Source of the DNA: Candidatus Desantisiibacteriota bacterium
Lineage (GTDB): Bacteria; JACRDZ01
Direction of reading: 5' to 3'
DNA length: 6,819 nt
Assembly (NCBI GenBank): GCA_016209155.1
Contig: JACQWU010000009.1
Span: forward strand, 1 to 6,819
In this document: positions 5,632 through 6,819 of the stretch, piece by piece
Position numbering within the stretch: position 1 is the stretch's first letter
Layout of the letters: each line of letters opens with the position of its first letter
Notes under the pieces: generated by a model
Told to the model about the DNA's origin: nothing
The model's input: only the letters and a program-made list of their open reading frames with translations
Databases searched by the model: none
Program-made: the position numbers and the translations under genes

Positions 5632-6657
5632 ATGGGTGTTACTTATAAGGATGCCGGAGTTGATATTAATGAAGCAAGTCTTTTCATTAAAAACATATCT
5701 AAAATGGTTCAATCTACTTTTACAAAAGGAGTAATGTCCGGGATTGGAGGTTTTAGCGGTTTATTCAAATTAAATATAAATAAATATGTTGACCCTATTC
5801 TGGTTTCGTGTACTGATGGTGTCGGAACAAAACTAAAAATTGCTTTTGCAATGGATCAACATGACACAATCGGAATTGATCTTGTTGCTATGAATGTAAA
5901 TGATTTAATCGTATGCGGTGCATCGCCTTTATTTTTTCTTGATTATATAGCAACCGGAAAATTAACTACAGAAAAAGGAGAAAAAATAATTGAAGGTATT
6001 GTTTCAGGATGCAAAAATGCAAATTGCGCGCTTATCGGAGGGGAAACTGCGGAAATGCCGGGATTATACCTTGAAGGAGAGTATGATCTGGCTGGATTTG
6101 CTGTCGGAGTTGTTGAAAAAAAGAAAATTATAGACGGTAGAAAAGTGACACTAAAAGATGTTGTAATAGGCCTTCCTTCTTCAGGACTCCATAGTAACGG
6201 TTATTCTCTGGTCAGGAAAATATTTTTTGAAAAAGCAAAATATGCGTTAACGGAAAAATTGTCGGAATGCGGCTGCAGCCTCGGGGAAGAACTTTTACGT
6301 CCGACAAGAATTTATGTAAGAATAATCAATAAATTAATTGAAAAATTTTCGATCAAAGCTATAGCGCATATAACAGGCGGCGGATTACTCGAAAACATTC
6401 CCAGAGTTCTGCCTTCCAATAAAAAAGTTGTAATTGAAAAAGACAAGATACCGGTTCTCCCCATTTTTGAAATTTTGCAATCACTTGGAGAAAGTTCTGA
6501 ACAAGAGATGTTCAGAACTTTTAATATGGGAATAGGGATGGTATTAATAGTTGATCCCGATGAAGCAGATGCAATTATTAAATTCTTAAAACTGCAAAAT
6601 GAAAAAGCCTATATTATCGGAGAAGTTTTAAAAGGTAAAGGTGTGGAAATAATATAA
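5632..6657 (+). CDS. purM: Phosphoribosylformylglycinamidine cyclo-ligase (AIR synthetase)
   Basis: This cytosolic enzyme closes the imidazole ring of purine synthesis: FGAM plus ATP gives AIR. It is 341 residues, the usual length, and complete. The start region reads MGVTYKDAGVDINEA. Other family motifs are GIGGFSGLF (37-45), DGVGTKLK (62-69), GIDLVAMNVNDLIVCGA (81-97), GGETAEMPG (136-144), GLPSSGLHSNGYSLVR (180-195), LLRPTR (221-226), HITGGGLLENIPR (246-258) and FNMGIGM (297-303). The ATG at 5632 has only a weak GAG (5621-5623) 8 nt upstream, but no better in-frame start exists and the protein begins where the family begins. purN follows after 22 nt. A perfect 13-bp inverted repeat lies inside the gene at 6491-6521. 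Confidence 0.98.
   Translation: MGVTYKDAGVDINEASLFIKNISKMVQSTFTKGVMSGIGGFSGLFKLNINKYVDPILVSCTDGVGTKLKIAFAMDQHDTIGIDLVAMNVNDLIVCGASPLFFLDYIATGKLTTEKGEKIIEGIVSGCKNANCALIGGETAEMPGLYLEGEYDLAGFAVGVVEKKKIIDGRKVTLKDVVIGLPSSGLHSNGYSLVRKIFFEKAKYALTEKLSECGCSLGEELLRPTRIYVRIINKLIEKFSIKAIAHITGGGLLENIPRVLPSNKKVVIEKDKIPVLPIFEILQSLGESSEQEMFRTFNMGIGMVLIVDPDEADAIIKFLKLQNEKAYIIGEVLKGKGVEII
6491..6521. repeat. Perfect 13-bp inverted repeat inside purM
   Basis: AAAGTTCTGAACA (6491-6503) and TGTTCAGAACTTT (6509-6521) are exact reverse complements around the 5-nt loop AGAGA. In purM mRNA they would form a stable hairpin followed by UAAUAU. It lies within codons for ESSEQEMFRTFN, of which EMFRTFN is conserved in the family, so protein coding constrains at least the right arm. 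Confidence 0.75.
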
Positions 6658-6666
6658 TCTAAGTAA

Positions 6667-6672
6667 TGGAGA
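6667..6672 (+). promoter_or_regulatory. purN ribosome-binding site (TGGAGA) supporting a GTG start
   Basis: TGGAGA lies 7 nt before the GTG at 6680-6682 and 5 nt before the overlapping ATG at 6678-6680. That ATG is followed at once by TGA, so it cannot start purN. The GTG frame gives the correct protein. Confidence 0.75.
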
Positions 6673-6679
6673 TTTTCAT

Positions 6680-6819
6680 GTGAAAATTGCAGTCCTAATT
6701 TCCGGTAGCGGGACCAATCTGCAGGCTATAATAGATAAAGTTGAAAATGGTGATATACCCGCAGAACTTTCGCTTGTCATCAGCAATATTCCAGAGGCTT
6801 ATGGTATCATACGTGCTCA
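6680..6819 (+). CDS. purN: Phosphoribosylglycinamide formyltransferase (GAR transformylase), N-terminal part
   Basis: This folate-dependent enzyme transfers a formyl group from 10-formyl-tetrahydrofolate to GAR in purine synthesis. Forty-six codons are present before the window ends. The protein begins MKIAVLISGSGTNLQAIIDK with the family's phosphate-binding SGSGTNLQA loop (8-16), and LVISN (32-36) and EAYGIIRA follow as expected for the second strand and helix. The normal length is about 190-215 residues, so most of the gene, with the catalytic N, H and D residues, lies beyond the edge. The start is GTG, supported by TGGAGA 7 nt upstream. It lies 22 nt after purM in the same direction, so the two probably share one transcript. 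Confidence 0.95.
   Translation, partial: MKIAVLISGSGTNLQAIIDKVENGDIPAELSLVISNIPEAYGIIRA

Overview
This is an AT-rich stretch of bacterial core genome with tight operons, Shine-Dalgarno-led genes and no phage, insertion-sequence, CRISPR or rRNA genes. The gene order (TPR lipoprotein, der, plsY, gpsA, an HU gene, a MerR-type regulator and tRNA-Pro on one strand, purM-purN on the other) and the protein sequences suggest a low-GC Gram-negative bacterium. A Desulfobacterota ('deltaproteobacterial') host is my best guess, from remembered synteny and not from any search.

Layout. The left edge holds the last 27 codons of an unidentified plus-strand gene, which stops one base short of a minus-strand tRNA-Pro(GGG) gene. 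A long minus-strand series follows, read from right to left: an SLH/TPR lipoprotein (5401-4262), der (4262-2895), plsY (2883-2254), gpsA (2174-1164), HU (1127-858), a 339-bp gap, a MerR-family regulator (518-183) and the tRNA (162-86). From 5401 to 858 the genes overlap or lie 11 to 79 bp apart, which fits one operon. On the right, a 230-bp divergent intergenic region separates this operon from plus-strand purM (5632-6657) and the start of purN (6680 to the window edge).

How the genes work together. GpsA makes sn-glycerol 3-phosphate and PlsY acylates it, giving the entry step of phospholipid synthesis. Der matures the 50S ribosomal subunit. HU compacts DNA. PurM and PurN are steps 5 and 3 of de novo purine synthesis. 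The lipoprotein at the head of the minus-strand operon is an envelope protein that may tie the membrane to the cell wall.

Most of the window is ordinary housekeeping DNA, and I see no new multi-gene system. The most unusual feature is the gap between HU and MerR. Bases 539-747 form an imperfect palindrome whose two arms align from end to end: TTGACTG-ended termini, a second 20-bp repeat, a GGTGTT/AACACC core and an ATGCAT centre. This looks like a MITE-like foldback element or a structured leader. Smaller points are a 15-A run next to the gpsA ribosome-binding site, overlapping ATG/GTG start signals at gpsA and purN, and a perfect 13-bp hairpin inside purM.
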